A stretch of DNA of 8,868 nucleotides from Candidatus Rifleibacteriota bacterium. Its GTDB lineage: Bacteria; Riflebacteria; Ozemobacteria; Ozemobacterales; Ozemobacteraceae. This document shows, piece by piece, positions 1 through 6,449 of the stretch (positions within the stretch are counted from its first letter, which is position 1; each line of letters starts with the position of its first letter). The translations under genes were made by a program, and so were the position numbers. The stretch lies in the NCBI GenBank assembly GCA_022704885.1, contig JAKJFO010000169.1, forward strand, positions 1 through 8,868, in the 5' to 3' direction. Under the pieces are notes generated by a model. The model was not told the origin of the DNA. It saw nothing but the letters and a program-made list of their open reading frames with translations, and searched no databases.

Positions 1-1292
1 ATTGTCAACATTACCAGCAGAAAAATGGGGCAGATAATCTTCATCCGCGCATTGGCGATCAGCCTGCGCCAGTCTTCAGCCAGCACATCAATGCCAACCA
101 CGAGGGAGATGTCGCCTGATTTGACATCGATAACCGGTGCGAAAGCCGAAACAAAAGATCCGTATTCATCCTGAAAAGGGCCAACTTCCACTGGCCTGCC
201 ATCTTCAAAGATCTTGTAGACATAAGGGTCAGGCTGTTCATAGACAGTGCCAGGCGGAGAAGCAGCGGGATCATCTTCGGCATAGTTTTCCGGACCAAAC
301 AACAGCTGGCCATTGCGCAAAGCCATGGTATAAATGCCCTTGAGGCCGGTCTTCTGAGTACCAAAAGCAGTAATCTGCCTGGTTAATCGCTGAAACGCCG
401 GATTTTTCCGGTCTTCCAGAGTAAATTCAAGCATTCTTACGCGCTCAGGGTTGATCGTCTGAGCAATACTTACAGCCAGGCGAAGATTTTCCTGACGAAA
501 TGATTGATCGGCGGTGCTGCTGCTCCATTCGGTTGCAAACCAGCCGCCCACAAACAGAATTGGCAACAGAACCGGGAAAATGAGACGGCGAAAGATGACA
601 TCGTGCTCAATTTTCTGACTCAGATCGCGCCCAAACAGCCAGACACCAGCAAGAAGAACAAGAACGACAACGCTGCGAACGATCAGAACTGGAAATCCAA
701 AAGTATTCAGCCAGAGTTCTTCGTTAAAACTGGCGGCCGGCCAGCAGTTGCTTGCTGGTCCAAGCAGACCGGAAAAAACGGCATAGGCGAGCATGGCAGC
801 AGCAGCCAGCCGCAAGCCGTATCTGGCGCTGATCTGAAATTCCCTGGTCTCTCGCCAGAAAATCCAGGTGGTCAGTAATGCTGAAGAAAAGCCGAGGCAA
901 AGTCTGACTGATGTCTGCGGGCAGTAGATTTCTGTAGCTGCTGCAACAGCAGTTATGCCGACAAAGAGAGCACGCAACAGCAAAGCCTTCGGGTTCGAAA
1001 AAGCAGGATAAAAATAGCGCAGCGCAAATTCGAGAAGCATCAGAAAAGACAGGCTGAGCGAGGAGAGAATGGCTGGATTACAGATAATAACGCCGGCCTG
1101 AAAATTCTCGATCATCTTATGCCATTCGTTGAAACCCTGCAAAATGGCGAAGGCAGCCAGCCATTTCCAGTGAAAGCGGCTTGTCTTATCCAGCCATGAG
1201 ATTCTCAGAATGGCAACTGCAAGAAAAACAAACGTGAAGCCGTGCCAGAGCAATGCGTAATCTGTTTGCCCAGCCCACCAGCCAAGATTCAT
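1..1292 (-). CDS. Membrane sensor protein, N-terminal part (multi-TM plus Cache-like domain); runs off the left edge
   Basis: An uninterrupted minus-strand frame runs from ATG at 1292 to the window edge, giving 430 residues with no stop. The start is set by GAGG six bases upstream; the frame is open to a stop at 1386-1388 but has no other ATG. Residues about 12-253 hold roughly eight hydrophobic helices (about 12-30, 43-56, 73-95, 103-120, 130-146, 160-178, 197-220, 235-253). Residues about 254-413 form an extracytoplasmic domain with the signature FGPENYAEDDPAASPPGTVY (332-351), then VGPFQDEYGSFVSAFAPV (370-387) and VVGIDV (398-403). This matches the Cache-like sensor seen in histidine kinases and diguanylate cyclases. 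Another membrane helix begins at about 414. The output domain (HisKA/HATPase or PAS/GGDEF) should lie to the left but cannot be seen. It is preceded by its own promoter, so it is probably transcribed separately from the phosphorylase upstream. Ligand unknown. Confidence 0.85.
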   Translation of the reverse strand, partial: MNLGWWAGQTDYALLWHGFTFVFLAVAILRISWLDKTSRFHWKWLAAFAILQGFNEWHKMIENFQAGVIICNPAILSSLSLSFLMLLEFALRYFYPAFSNPKALLLRALFVGITAVAAATEIYCPQTSVRLCLGFSSALLTTWIFWRETREFQISARYGLRLAAAAMLAYAVFSGLLGPASNCWPAASFNEELWLNTFGFPVLIVRSVVVLVLLAGVWLFGRDLSQKIEHDVIFRRLIFPVLLPILFVGGWFATEWSSSTADQSFRQENLRLAVSIAQTINPERVRMLEFTLEDRKNPAFQRLTRQITAFGTQKTGLKGIYTMALRNGQLLFGPENYAEDDPAASPPGTVYEQPDPYVYKIFEDGRPVEVGPFQDEYGSFVSAFAPVIDVKSGDISLVVGIDVLAEDWRRLIANARMKIICPIFLLVMLT

Positions 1293-1368
1293 ACAATCCT
1301 CAAAACATCCACTTGCCGCCTTATACTTCGGATGTATTCCATTTTGACGGCATAGCCTATCAGGTAAG

Positions 1369-1397
1369 ATTATACACTCAATATCTCAGCAGTTCAA
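1369..1397 (-). promoter_or_regulatory. Sigma-70 promoter of the sensor gene
   Basis: On the minus strand TTGAAC (1397-1392) is followed after exactly 17 bases by a consensus TATAAT (1374-1369). Transcription would start near 1362 and leave a leader of about 70 nt before the ATG at 1292. The -35 hexamer lies inside the left arm of the inverted repeat at 1389-1433, so a protein bound there would compete with RNA polymerase. Confidence 0.65.
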
Positions 1398-1433
1398 CCA
1401 GCACTGTCAGTAAGACAAATGTGGTTGAACTGC
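1389..1433. repeat. Perfect 12-bp inverted repeat overlapping the sensor promoter; putative operator
   Basis: GCAGTTCAACCA (1389-1400) and TGGTTGAACTGC (1422-1433) are perfect inverted copies separated by 21 bases. Arm centres are 33 bp apart, about three helical turns, so both half-sites face the same side of the DNA. One arm covers the -35 box of the sensor promoter; the other lies near -65. A small ACTGTCAGT pseudo-palindrome (1403-1411) sits in the spacer. No T-run follows on either strand, which argues against an intrinsic terminator and for a regulator site. The regulator is unknown. Confidence 0.55.
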
Positions 1434-1443
1434 CATTCAGTCG

Positions 1444-1468
1444 TTAATAAAACCGGTTCAGAGACCGG
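1444..1468 (-). terminator. Weak intrinsic terminator of the nucleoside phosphorylase
   Basis: On the minus strand CCGGT, a six-base loop and ACCGG are followed by TTTTATTAA. The hairpin (1468-1453) contains the stop codon TGA (1460-1458) in its loop and stem. A 5-bp GC-rich stem is short, so termination may be only partial. Confidence 0.35.
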
Positions 1469-2186
1469 CGGCGCTCATGGCCGACATGGCTTCGAGACCA
1501 ATCTGGAGCATGCGCTTTTTGCCAAGAGTGACTTTTTCGCCATGCGGGTCGTAGTTGCCTTCATCCCATTTCAGCGGGTTGCCGTCGATGGTGGCAATTG
1601 CGCCAGCACGTATCTTGCGCAGAGAAGCAATCACGAAAAGAGCCGAGCATTCCATTTCGACCCCTGGAACGCCAGCTTTACTGTAAAGTTCGAGTGAAGA
1701 AGGCAGAACCCCGGGATAAAACAAATCGCTGGTCAGCATAATACCGCGCTGATACGGCGCTTTGAGATCCTTGCAGGCCTTCTCGATGGCCAGGCAGACT
1801 TCGGCATCTGAGATTGCCGGGTAACCAACCGGCACCAGCAGCGGAGTGACACCATCTTCGCGCACCGCGCCGGTAGCAATGATATGGTCTCCCTGGCCAA
1901 GGCCATCCTGCAGGCTGCCGCAGGTCCCGACTCTGACGATAACTTTTGCACCAATCTTGATCAGCTCTTCAAAACAGATCGAAGCGCCGGCCGAGCCGAC
2001 TCCATGCGAAGTGATGGTTATCTTCTGGCCCTTATAGGTGCCGAGAAACGTGCGATATTCACGGTTGTAAGCAAGTTCTTCGTATTTTTCGCAGAGCTTT
2101 GCGATACTTTCGGCACGCGCCGGATCGCCACAAACGAGAACATAAGGTGAAATACTGCCTTCACCGAGTTTGAGATGAGGAGTCAT
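1458..2186 (-). CDS. Nucleoside phosphorylase (PNP/uridine phosphorylase family), Plasmodium PNP-like
   Basis: The 242-residue product is full length for the NP-I family of hexameric phosphorylases, which split purine nucleosides or uridine with phosphate into base and ribose-1-phosphate for salvage in the cytoplasm. Visible family features are GDPARAE (20-26, phosphate loop with G20 and R24), R42 in YNREY, SHGVGSAGASICFEEL (60-75), VRVGTCGS (84-91, R85), and VEMECSALF (176-184, ribose-binding E179). The near-C-terminal IDGNPLKWDEGNYD (200-213) is unlike enterobacterial Udp. From memory it closely resembles the matching segment of Plasmodium falciparum PNP, including the catalytic Asp (here D201). 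H4 may be the ribose contact supplied by the neighbouring subunit. Purine preference is therefore plausible, although automatic annotation would likely say uridine phosphorylase. The ATG follows an AAGGA Shine-Dalgarno sequence. It is monocistronic or weakly read through into the sensor gene. Confidence 0.9.
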   Translation of the reverse strand: MTPHLKLGEGSISPYVLVCGDPARAESIAKLCEKYEELAYNREYRTFLGTYKGQKITITSHGVGSAGASICFEELIKIGAKVIVRVGTCGSLQDGLGQGDHIIATGAVREDGVTPLLVPVGYPAISDAEVCLAIEKACKDLKAPYQRGIMLTSDLFYPGVLPSSLELYSKAGVPGVEMECSALFVIASLRKIRAGAIATIDGNPLKWDEGNYDPHGEKVTLGKKRMLQIGLEAMSAMSAAGL

Positions 2187-2226
2187 GTTAATCTTTCCTT
2201 CCCTTTTTTCAACTTTAATGCCTCAA

Positions 2227-2255
2227 AATATACCTACAGGAGAGCGCAGCGTCAA
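2227..2255 (-). promoter_or_regulatory. Sigma-70 promoter of the nucleoside phosphorylase
   Basis: On the minus strand TTGACG (2255-2250) is separated by 17 bases from TATATT (2232-2227). Both hexamers match consensus at 5 of 6 positions. The start site would be near 2220, giving a leader of about 33 nt that carries the GGAAGGAAAG ribosome binding site. Confidence 0.65.
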
Positions 2256-2284
2256 TTCAAATTAGTCTGCGCAAAAATTGCACA
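2244..2284. repeat. Two overlapping short inverted repeats at and upstream of the phosphorylase -35; possible operator
   Basis: GCGCAG (2244-2249) and CTGCGC (2267-2272) flank the -35 box of the phosphorylase promoter with 17 bases between. Next to it, TGCGCAAAAATTGCACA (2268-2284) is a near-perfect palindrome with one mismatch per arm, centred near -55. The position suits a repressor or activator site, but both repeats are short enough to be chance. Confidence 0.3.
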
Positions 2285-2412
2285 GGATGTCGCCCTGTAC
2301 ACCGCCGCAAAATAACTTGATCCAGATAAGCCGCGCTGTAAGCCGATTCTAAAACATGGCACGTTTAATGCGTTATGTTGGTCGTTCGAATTCTTATGAA
2401 AGGAGGAGTGTT
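2285..2412. other. Intergenic stretch between divergent genes
   Basis: No coding region, tRNA or known riboswitch is recognisable here. A short ACAGG/CCTGT hairpin lies at 2282-2298. I could not find a plus-strand promoter with both hexamers well placed: TTGATC (2317-2322) has no -10 at the right distance, and TTTAAT (2364-2369) has no -35. The 3' end holds the strong Shine-Dalgarno sequence AAAGGAGG (2399-2406) of the small gene that follows. Confidence 0.5.
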
Positions 2413-2550
2413 ATGATGGACCTCAGCATACTGGTATTCTTTCAGCGCTGGCTTATCGACAGCGCCAAGGAAACCAACAATCATGGCATGTCTGATCGAA
2501 GAAACGAGGGCTCCCTGAACGGGCACCCTCCTGATAACCGGGGCCGCTGA
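2413..2550 (+). CDS. Possible small protein of 45 residues, unknown function
   Basis: I do not recognise this product. It would begin at ATG 2413, or the adjacent ATG 2416, and encode 45 residues: a hydrophobic start (MMDLSILVFFQRWLI, 1-15) and then a polar, basic tail rich in Asn, Arg and Gly. The case for a real gene rests on translation and transcription signals. AAAGGAGG (2399-2406) lies six bases before the ATG and is almost fully complementary to the 16S 3' end, and a very strong terminator follows 41 bases after the stop. The frame stays open upstream to ATG 2356, but that start has no ribosome binding site. A six-codon minicistron (2396-2416) ends in an ATGA overlap with the start, perhaps by chance. 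Alternatives are a leader peptide or an untranslated small RNA. The overlapping minus-strand frame at 2365-2556 lacks any ribosome binding site. Confidence 0.45.
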   Translation: MMDLSILVFFQRWLIDSAKETNNHGMSDRRNEGSLNGHPPDNRGR

Positions 2551-2590
2551 TACCATAGTTTCAGCCTGAAGCCTGCAGTCATGAACAATC

Positions 2591-2631
2591 CGGGAGCCGA
2601 AGAGAAAAATATCTCATCGGCTCCCGCTTTT
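2591..2631 (+). terminator. Strong intrinsic terminator after the small gene
   Basis: CGGGAGCCGA (2591-2600) pairs perfectly with TCGGCTCCCG (2617-2626). After one A/A mismatch the stem continues with GAG/CTC, and an AT-rich loop closes it. The tail CTTTT (2627-2631) makes it a plus-strand terminator; the minus direction lacks a T-run. It ends whatever transcript crosses 2413-2590 and insulates the gene at 2711. Confidence 0.8.
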
Positions 2632-2651
2632 CATCACTGTGGCGAGCGCCT

Positions 2652-2680
2652 GTTTTTAAAACGCGGGGTTTTGTGATAAG
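2652..2680 (+). promoter_or_regulatory. Weak candidate promoter for the Tim44/TerB membrane protein
   Basis: GATAAG (2675-2680) preceded by TGT forms an extended -10-like element, with a poor T-rich -35 (about 2652-2657). It is the best candidate between the terminator ending at 2631 and the ATG at 2711. An imperfect TTGTGA/TGACAA repeat (2671-2687) overlaps it and could be a regulator site. Confidence 0.3.
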
Positions 2681-2710
2681 GTGACAAAAAACAAACGAGG
2701 TTGAAAAGGT

Positions 2711-5014
2711 ATGTTTGCAAAAGTTATTCAACTGGCTCTGATTATCACAATATGTTCACTTGCCGCAGCCGGGCTGAATTTTGCGATACCCAGAACGGTA
2801 AGTGGCGGTATAAACATCTTCTGGGTAGAACTTGCTTTTTTTGCAGTCGCATTTCTGACTTCGCGGCTGGTCAGGGTTGCTTCTGGCAAAAGCCAGGCAA
2901 TGGTTCGTTCGCTTTACGTCGAATACGTTTTTTCAATAACCTATCTCGTTTTCAGCTTTTTCACCTTGTCTGTGTGGGCCCATCTGAATTTTGTCGTAAT
3001 GTTCGTCATGCTCTTTTTCTGGCATTCGAAGGTACTCAGTGGCAACAACATTCTGGTATTCATTCTTCTGGCCTCTTTCAACGCGATGGCGCGCTGGGAA
3101 AGGCCGTTGTATCTTGTGCTGGTAACGCCGGCCGCCTACATGCTCTCGCTGCTTCTTGGAGTCATCCTGAGTAACGGGCTTGCCAGTGCTCTGGCATTCA
3201 TTTTTCCTGATGACGACAAGCTCATGGATGCAAAAGAACGCGAAAGTCATCTCAAATGGTGGTATTTCCTGCTGAATATCAAGTTTTTCGTTGATGCTAA
3301 CTACGATATGAACCTTGAAGAGGTTGAAGTGCGCAAAATCGAAAGGGCAGACCGCAACAGCATCCATGATACCGCCTTTTTGCAGCTGCAGTCGCCGGCC
3401 ATGCTTTCTGAATCGCTGTCTAGGATCAAACGACGAGACGGCATGTTTTCTTACGACAAATTTCTAAAGCGTGCAAACACTGTATTCAGCAAGATTTACA
3501 ACGCTCTGTACACTGGCAATGTCGGCGAGATCGAGCATCTCGTCTCGGATGCCCTCTATGAGCAATTTAAATACAGGGTGAGCGAAGCCGGCAAAAAGAA
3601 GACCAGATTGATTTCGGTTGAGCTGTTGATCAATGATCTGCAGATTGCCCAGGTTAACCTCGATAACAATTTCGATGTTCTGCACCTGTTCGCGCGTGCC
3701 GTTTCACGTGACTACGAAGCTGGCCCGGCAGAAAAGAACCTGACCGCCGACGACATCAAAGCCGACAAAAAGAAAGTGCTCAAAGAAAACGTCATCTGCG
3801 AGTATTGGAGCTTCATTCGCAAGCCCTCGGCAAAAACTCGCGACTGCCCGGGTCTGCTGGAAGGCCAGTGTCCGAACTGCGGTACCCCAATCACAATTGG
3901 CCAGGCAACCGTCTGCCCGAACTGCTCTTCTTTCATCAGGTCGGGCGAATATGACTGGGTTCTGACCAAAATCACGCCAGCCAGTGCCTGGGTTTACTCT
4001 GAACCGGCTTCTTTGCCGGGCTGGCAGGAGATGATTCAGGCCGATCCGAACTTTTCGGTTCAGCAGATTGAAGATCGCAGTACCAGCATTTTCTGGCTGC
4101 TGCGTAGTGCTGAAACATCGAAGAACATCGATGGCTTACGACGCTTTGCCGCTGATGAATACTGCAAAACTCTGGCTTACGAAATCGAGAACGACAGTTT
4201 CGGCAGATTTTCTTCGCTCGAAGCGGCGGCCTTCGATTCTGCTTCGCTGAAGGGAATCAGCCTCGGCAGGGACCTCGACTTCTGCTACGTGTTGATCATC
4301 TGGAGCGCGGTTTTTGCCAACAAAAAATCGACTGCCGCCAACCGGCCGCTGCGTGATGTTCTGGTGCTGTCTCGACCACACAGCGCATCGACGAGAATCA
4401 ACAACAGCCTCAGCAGCATTCACTGTGCCAACTGCGGCGGCCCGCTGGCCTCTTCCTTCGAATCGACCTGTTCCTTCTGCGGCTCTCTGGTCAACGACGG
4501 CAACGAATGGCTGCTATGCCGGGTCATCAAAGAAAAAGAGCCTGAATACAGCGATCTGATCAAAAAGGCGGTTACCAGGGTTTCTGACAGAGAAAAAGGA
4601 GACGACATGCAATCAGCTGGCGAAGTATCTTCAGCCAATGACGTAATCACCACAGCGGCACAGATACTGATGGCAGACGGAAAAGTAGATGCAAAAGAAA
4701 TGGCGATGATCAAAACCATCGCCGCCAGATATTCAATGTCTGATGAATCTCTGCAGGGCATACTCGATGCTGTGCGCAACGGGCAGGTCTTTGTTCCGGT
4801 GCCGGAAGCGCAGTCACCCGCCGCGAAAAGGCTGATTCGCGAAGCCGCGAAGATGGCGTTTGCAGACGAAGAGCTCAGCACCGACGAGAAAGATGCCATC
4901 ATGAACCTTGGCATGCAGCTCGGCTACTCGAAGCTGGACGTTCAGCAGGTTATCAATTCTGAGCTGACAGCCTTGAAAAACAGGTCTTCGCGCAATAATC
5001 AGGTTCAGGGTTGA
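2711..5014 (+). CDS. Membrane protein with two Tim44-like/zinc-ribbon units and a C-terminal TerB-like domain
   Basis: The 767-residue product starts at ATG 2711, ten bases after a GAGG. Residues about 5-27, 35-55, 72-90, 92-123 and 132-165 are hydrophobic, giving four to six membrane helices; the rest is probably cytoplasmic. Residues about 246-430 look like a Tim44-like (NTF2-fold) domain with an inserted zinc ribbon, CPNC (387-390) and CPNC (402-405). Residues about 446-620 repeat this plan more divergently, with CANC (572-575) and CSFC (587-590). Both ribbons are followed by an acidic residue, Trp and an aliphatic stretch (YDWVLTKI; NEWLLCRVI). Residues about 640-755 are TerB-like, with the paired acidic motifs MADGKVDAKE (654-663) and FADEELSTDE (717-726) typical of the TerB helical bundle. 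Tim44-like domains bind proteins or lipids at membranes and TerB-like domains occur in stress and membrane-associated complexes; the role here is unknown. The next gene has its own promoter, so this may be a single-gene unit. Confidence 0.8.
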   Translation: MFAKVIQLALIITICSLAAAGLNFAIPRTVSGGINIFWVELAFFAVAFLTSRLVRVASGKSQAMVRSLYVEYVFSITYLVFSFFTLSVWAHLNFVVMFVMLFFWHSKVLSGNNILVFILLASFNAMARWERPLYLVLVTPAAYMLSLLLGVILSNGLASALAFIFPDDDKLMDAKERESHLKWWYFLLNIKFFVDANYDMNLEEVEVRKIERADRNSIHDTAFLQLQSPAMLSESLSRIKRRDGMFSYDKFLKRANTVFSKIYNALYTGNVGEIEHLVSDALYEQFKYRVSEAGKKKTRLISVELLINDLQIAQVNLDNNFDVLHLFARAVSRDYEAGPAEKNLTADDIKADKKKVLKENVICEYWSFIRKPSAKTRDCPGLLEGQCPNCGTPITIGQATVCPNCSSFIRSGEYDWVLTKITPASAWVYSEPASLPGWQEMIQADPNFSVQQIEDRSTSIFWLLRSAETSKNIDGLRRFAADEYCKTLAYEIENDSFGRFSSLEAAAFDSASLKGISLGRDLDFCYVLIIWSAVFANKKSTAANRPLRDVLVLSRPHSASTRINNSLSSIHCANCGGPLASSFESTCSFCGSLVNDGNEWLLCRVIKEKEPEYSDLIKKAVTRVSDREKGDDMQSAGEVSSANDVITTAAQILMADGKVDAKEMAMIKTIAARYSMSDESLQGILDAVRNGQVFVPVPEAQSPAAKRLIREAAKMAFADEELSTDEKDAIMNLGMQLGYSKLDVQQVINSELTALKNRSSRNNQVQG

Positions 5015-5039
5015 CAGTTTTGATGGGGGTTGCTAGCAT
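5011..5039 (+). promoter_or_regulatory. Strong sigma-70 promoter of the DUF1015 gene
   Basis: A perfect TTGACA (5011-5016) is followed after 17 bases by TAGCAT (5034-5039), preceded by TGC, making an extended -10. The -35 overlaps the stop codon (5012-5014) of the upstream gene. Transcription would start near 5046, leaving about 32 nt with the ribosome binding site AAGGAGAAGGA (5065-5075). Confidence 0.6.
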
Positions 5040-5077
5040 GCAGACAACTCAGATATCACCGCACAAGGAGAAGGAAT

Positions 5078-6316
5078 ATGGCAATAGTTCGACCATTCAA
5101 GGGGCTCAGGCCACCCAGAGAACTCGCAGCAAAAGTCGCGTCGTTTCCCTATGACGTGCTCAACTCTGAAGAGGCACGCGAACTGGCGAAGGACAATCCG
5201 CAGTCGTTTCTTCACATCAACAAGCCCGAAATCGACCTCGACCCCGGCATAAACCTTTATGACCAGCAGGTTTACGACAAGGCCGTCGCCAATTTTAAAA
5301 TGTTTCAGGAAAAGGGCTGGCTGGTGCGCGATGCCGGCGAGTATTTTTATATTTACAAACAGGTGATGGATGGGCGAGCGCAGATCGGCCTGATGTGCTG
5401 CTGCAGCGCACAGGAATACTGGGATGGCAAGATCAAGCGCCACGAATTCACCCGCAAGGACAAAGAAGAAGACCGGCTCAAACACGTTGACATGACAAAC
5501 TGCAATGCCGGCCCGGTTTTTCTGACCTACCCGGCCCGCGACAGCATCAACGCCCTGATCGATGAAATCGTCAAGACCAAGCCCGAAGTCGATTTCACCT
5601 CTGAAGACGGCATTGGCCATGTCCTCTGGGTAGTCAAAGATGCCACCTGGGCCAAGAAAATCACGGCTGAATTCGCCAAGATTCCGGCGCTTTATGTTGC
5701 CGACGGCCATCATCGCACCCAGGCCGCTGCGCGCATTGCCAAAGTGCGCAGCGAGAAGAATCCAAAACATACCGGAAACGAAGAATACAACTTTTTCATG
5801 TCGGTAGTTTTTCCGCACAATCATCTGATGATCATGGATTACAACCGCGCTGTGCATGACCTGAACGGTCTTGGCGAAGCTGAATTCATCAAGAAGGTCG
5901 AAGAGAAGTTCACCGTCGAAAAACAGAATTACAAAAAGCCGACTGCGGCAAACACTTTCGGCATGTATCTCAAAGGCACCTGGTACAAGCTCACCGCCAA
6001 ACCCGGCAGCTTTGACAGCAAAGATCCGGTTGCCAGCCTCGACGTTTCGATCATGCAGAACAACCTGCTCGCCCCGATTCTTGGCATTGGCGACCCGCGT
6101 ACCGACAAGCGCATCGACTTCATCGGCGGGATCAGAGGCATCAAGGAACTCGAAAGAATCGTCGACAACGGCAAGTTCGTGGTCTCATTTTCGATGTTCC
6201 CGACTTCGATCGAACAGCTCATGAAAATCGCCGACAGCGGCGAAGTCATGCCACCCAAATCGACCTGGTTCGAGCCCAAACTGCGCTCAGGCATGGTCAT
6301 TCACACTCTCGACTGA
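5078..6316 (+). CDS. DUF1015 family protein
   Basis: The start is ATG 5078, three codons' worth of spacing after AAGGAGAAGGA. The in-frame ATG at 5030 lies before the predicted transcription start and would add an Arg-rich leader not expected for the family. The 412-residue product matches the usual DUF1015 length. Recognisable blocks are VRPFKGLRPP (4-13), KIKRHEFTRKDKEEDRLKH (118-136), YVADGHHRTQAA (206-217), GIGDPRTDKRIDFIGG (336-351) and MPPKSTWFEPKLRSG (391-405). No signal peptide or membrane segment is seen, so it should be cytoplasmic. DGHHR resembles the phosphate-handling motif of ParB/sulfiredoxin-fold proteins, which include a free-serine kinase in archaea; a nucleotide- or phosphate-linked enzyme is thus possible but is inference. 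In many clostridia such genes sit beside serA and serC (from memory); no such neighbours are visible here. It ends in a clear terminator, so it is probably monocistronic. Confidence 0.9.
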   Translation: MAIVRPFKGLRPPRELAAKVASFPYDVLNSEEARELAKDNPQSFLHINKPEIDLDPGINLYDQQVYDKAVANFKMFQEKGWLVRDAGEYFYIYKQVMDGRAQIGLMCCCSAQEYWDGKIKRHEFTRKDKEEDRLKHVDMTNCNAGPVFLTYPARDSINALIDEIVKTKPEVDFTSEDGIGHVLWVVKDATWAKKITAEFAKIPALYVADGHHRTQAAARIAKVRSEKNPKHTGNEEYNFFMSVVFPHNHLMIMDYNRAVHDLNGLGEAEFIKKVEEKFTVEKQNYKKPTAANTFGMYLKGTWYKLTAKPGSFDSKDPVASLDVSIMQNNLLAPILGIGDPRTDKRIDFIGGIRGIKELERIVDNGKFVVSFSMFPTSIEQLMKIADSGEVMPPKSTWFEPKLRSGMVIHTLD

Positions 6317-6336
6317 TCATATTTCTGGCATAAAGA

Positions 6337-6367
6337 GCCGTTGCCGTCAGGCAGCGGCTTTTATTTT
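6337..6367 (+). terminator. Intrinsic terminator of the DUF1015 gene
   Basis: GCCGTTGCC (6337-6345), a four-base GTCA loop and GGCAGCGGC (6350-6358) form a 9-bp stem with one G-U pair, followed by TTTTATTTT (6359-6367). It begins 21 bases after the stop codon and separates this unit from the ferredoxin operon. Confidence 0.85.
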
Positions 6368-6388
6368 GCCGGACTGGCAAATTCGTTA

Positions 6389-6417
6389 TTAATATTCTGG
6401 CGCTTTTGCGGTAGAAT
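6389..6417 (+). promoter_or_regulatory. Putative sigma-70 promoter of the ferredoxin operon
   Basis: TTAATA (6389-6394, 4 of 6 to consensus) and TAGAAT (6412-6417, 5 of 6) are 17 bases apart. Its place just after a terminator and about 30 nt before the ferredoxin ATG supports it as the operon promoter. Confidence 0.5.
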
Positions 6418-6449
6418 AGTCAGGTAAAGTTAATGAACGGAGAAGCGAA

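Noticed and set aside
504..878. 124-codon plus-strand open frame
   Set aside because: It is antisense to the continuous sensor gene, whose membrane helices and Cache-like domain are clearly coding.
1389..1433. Inverted repeat as a transcription terminator
   Set aside because: The loop is 21 bases and no T-run follows on either strand, whereas one arm coincides with a promoter -35.
2365..2556. 63-codon minus-strand frame overlapping the small plus-strand gene
   Set aside because: No ribosome binding site precedes its ATG, while the plus-strand frame has a near-perfect one and a matching terminator.
2701..3174. 157-codon plus-strand frame beginning at TTG 2701
   Set aside because: It overlaps the start of the 767-residue membrane protein in another frame, has no close Shine-Dalgarno sequence and is rich in Cys, Arg and Ser, typical of a shadow frame.
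5030..5077. Upstream ATG of the DUF1015 gene
   Set aside because: It lies inside the predicted promoter, before the expected transcription start, and the strong ribosome binding site serves ATG 5078.
5033..5857. 274-codon open frame on the minus strand opposite the DUF1015 gene
   Set aside because: It lies wholly antisense to a recognisable conserved family, has no ribosome binding site and reflects the low stop frequency opposite GC-rich third positions.
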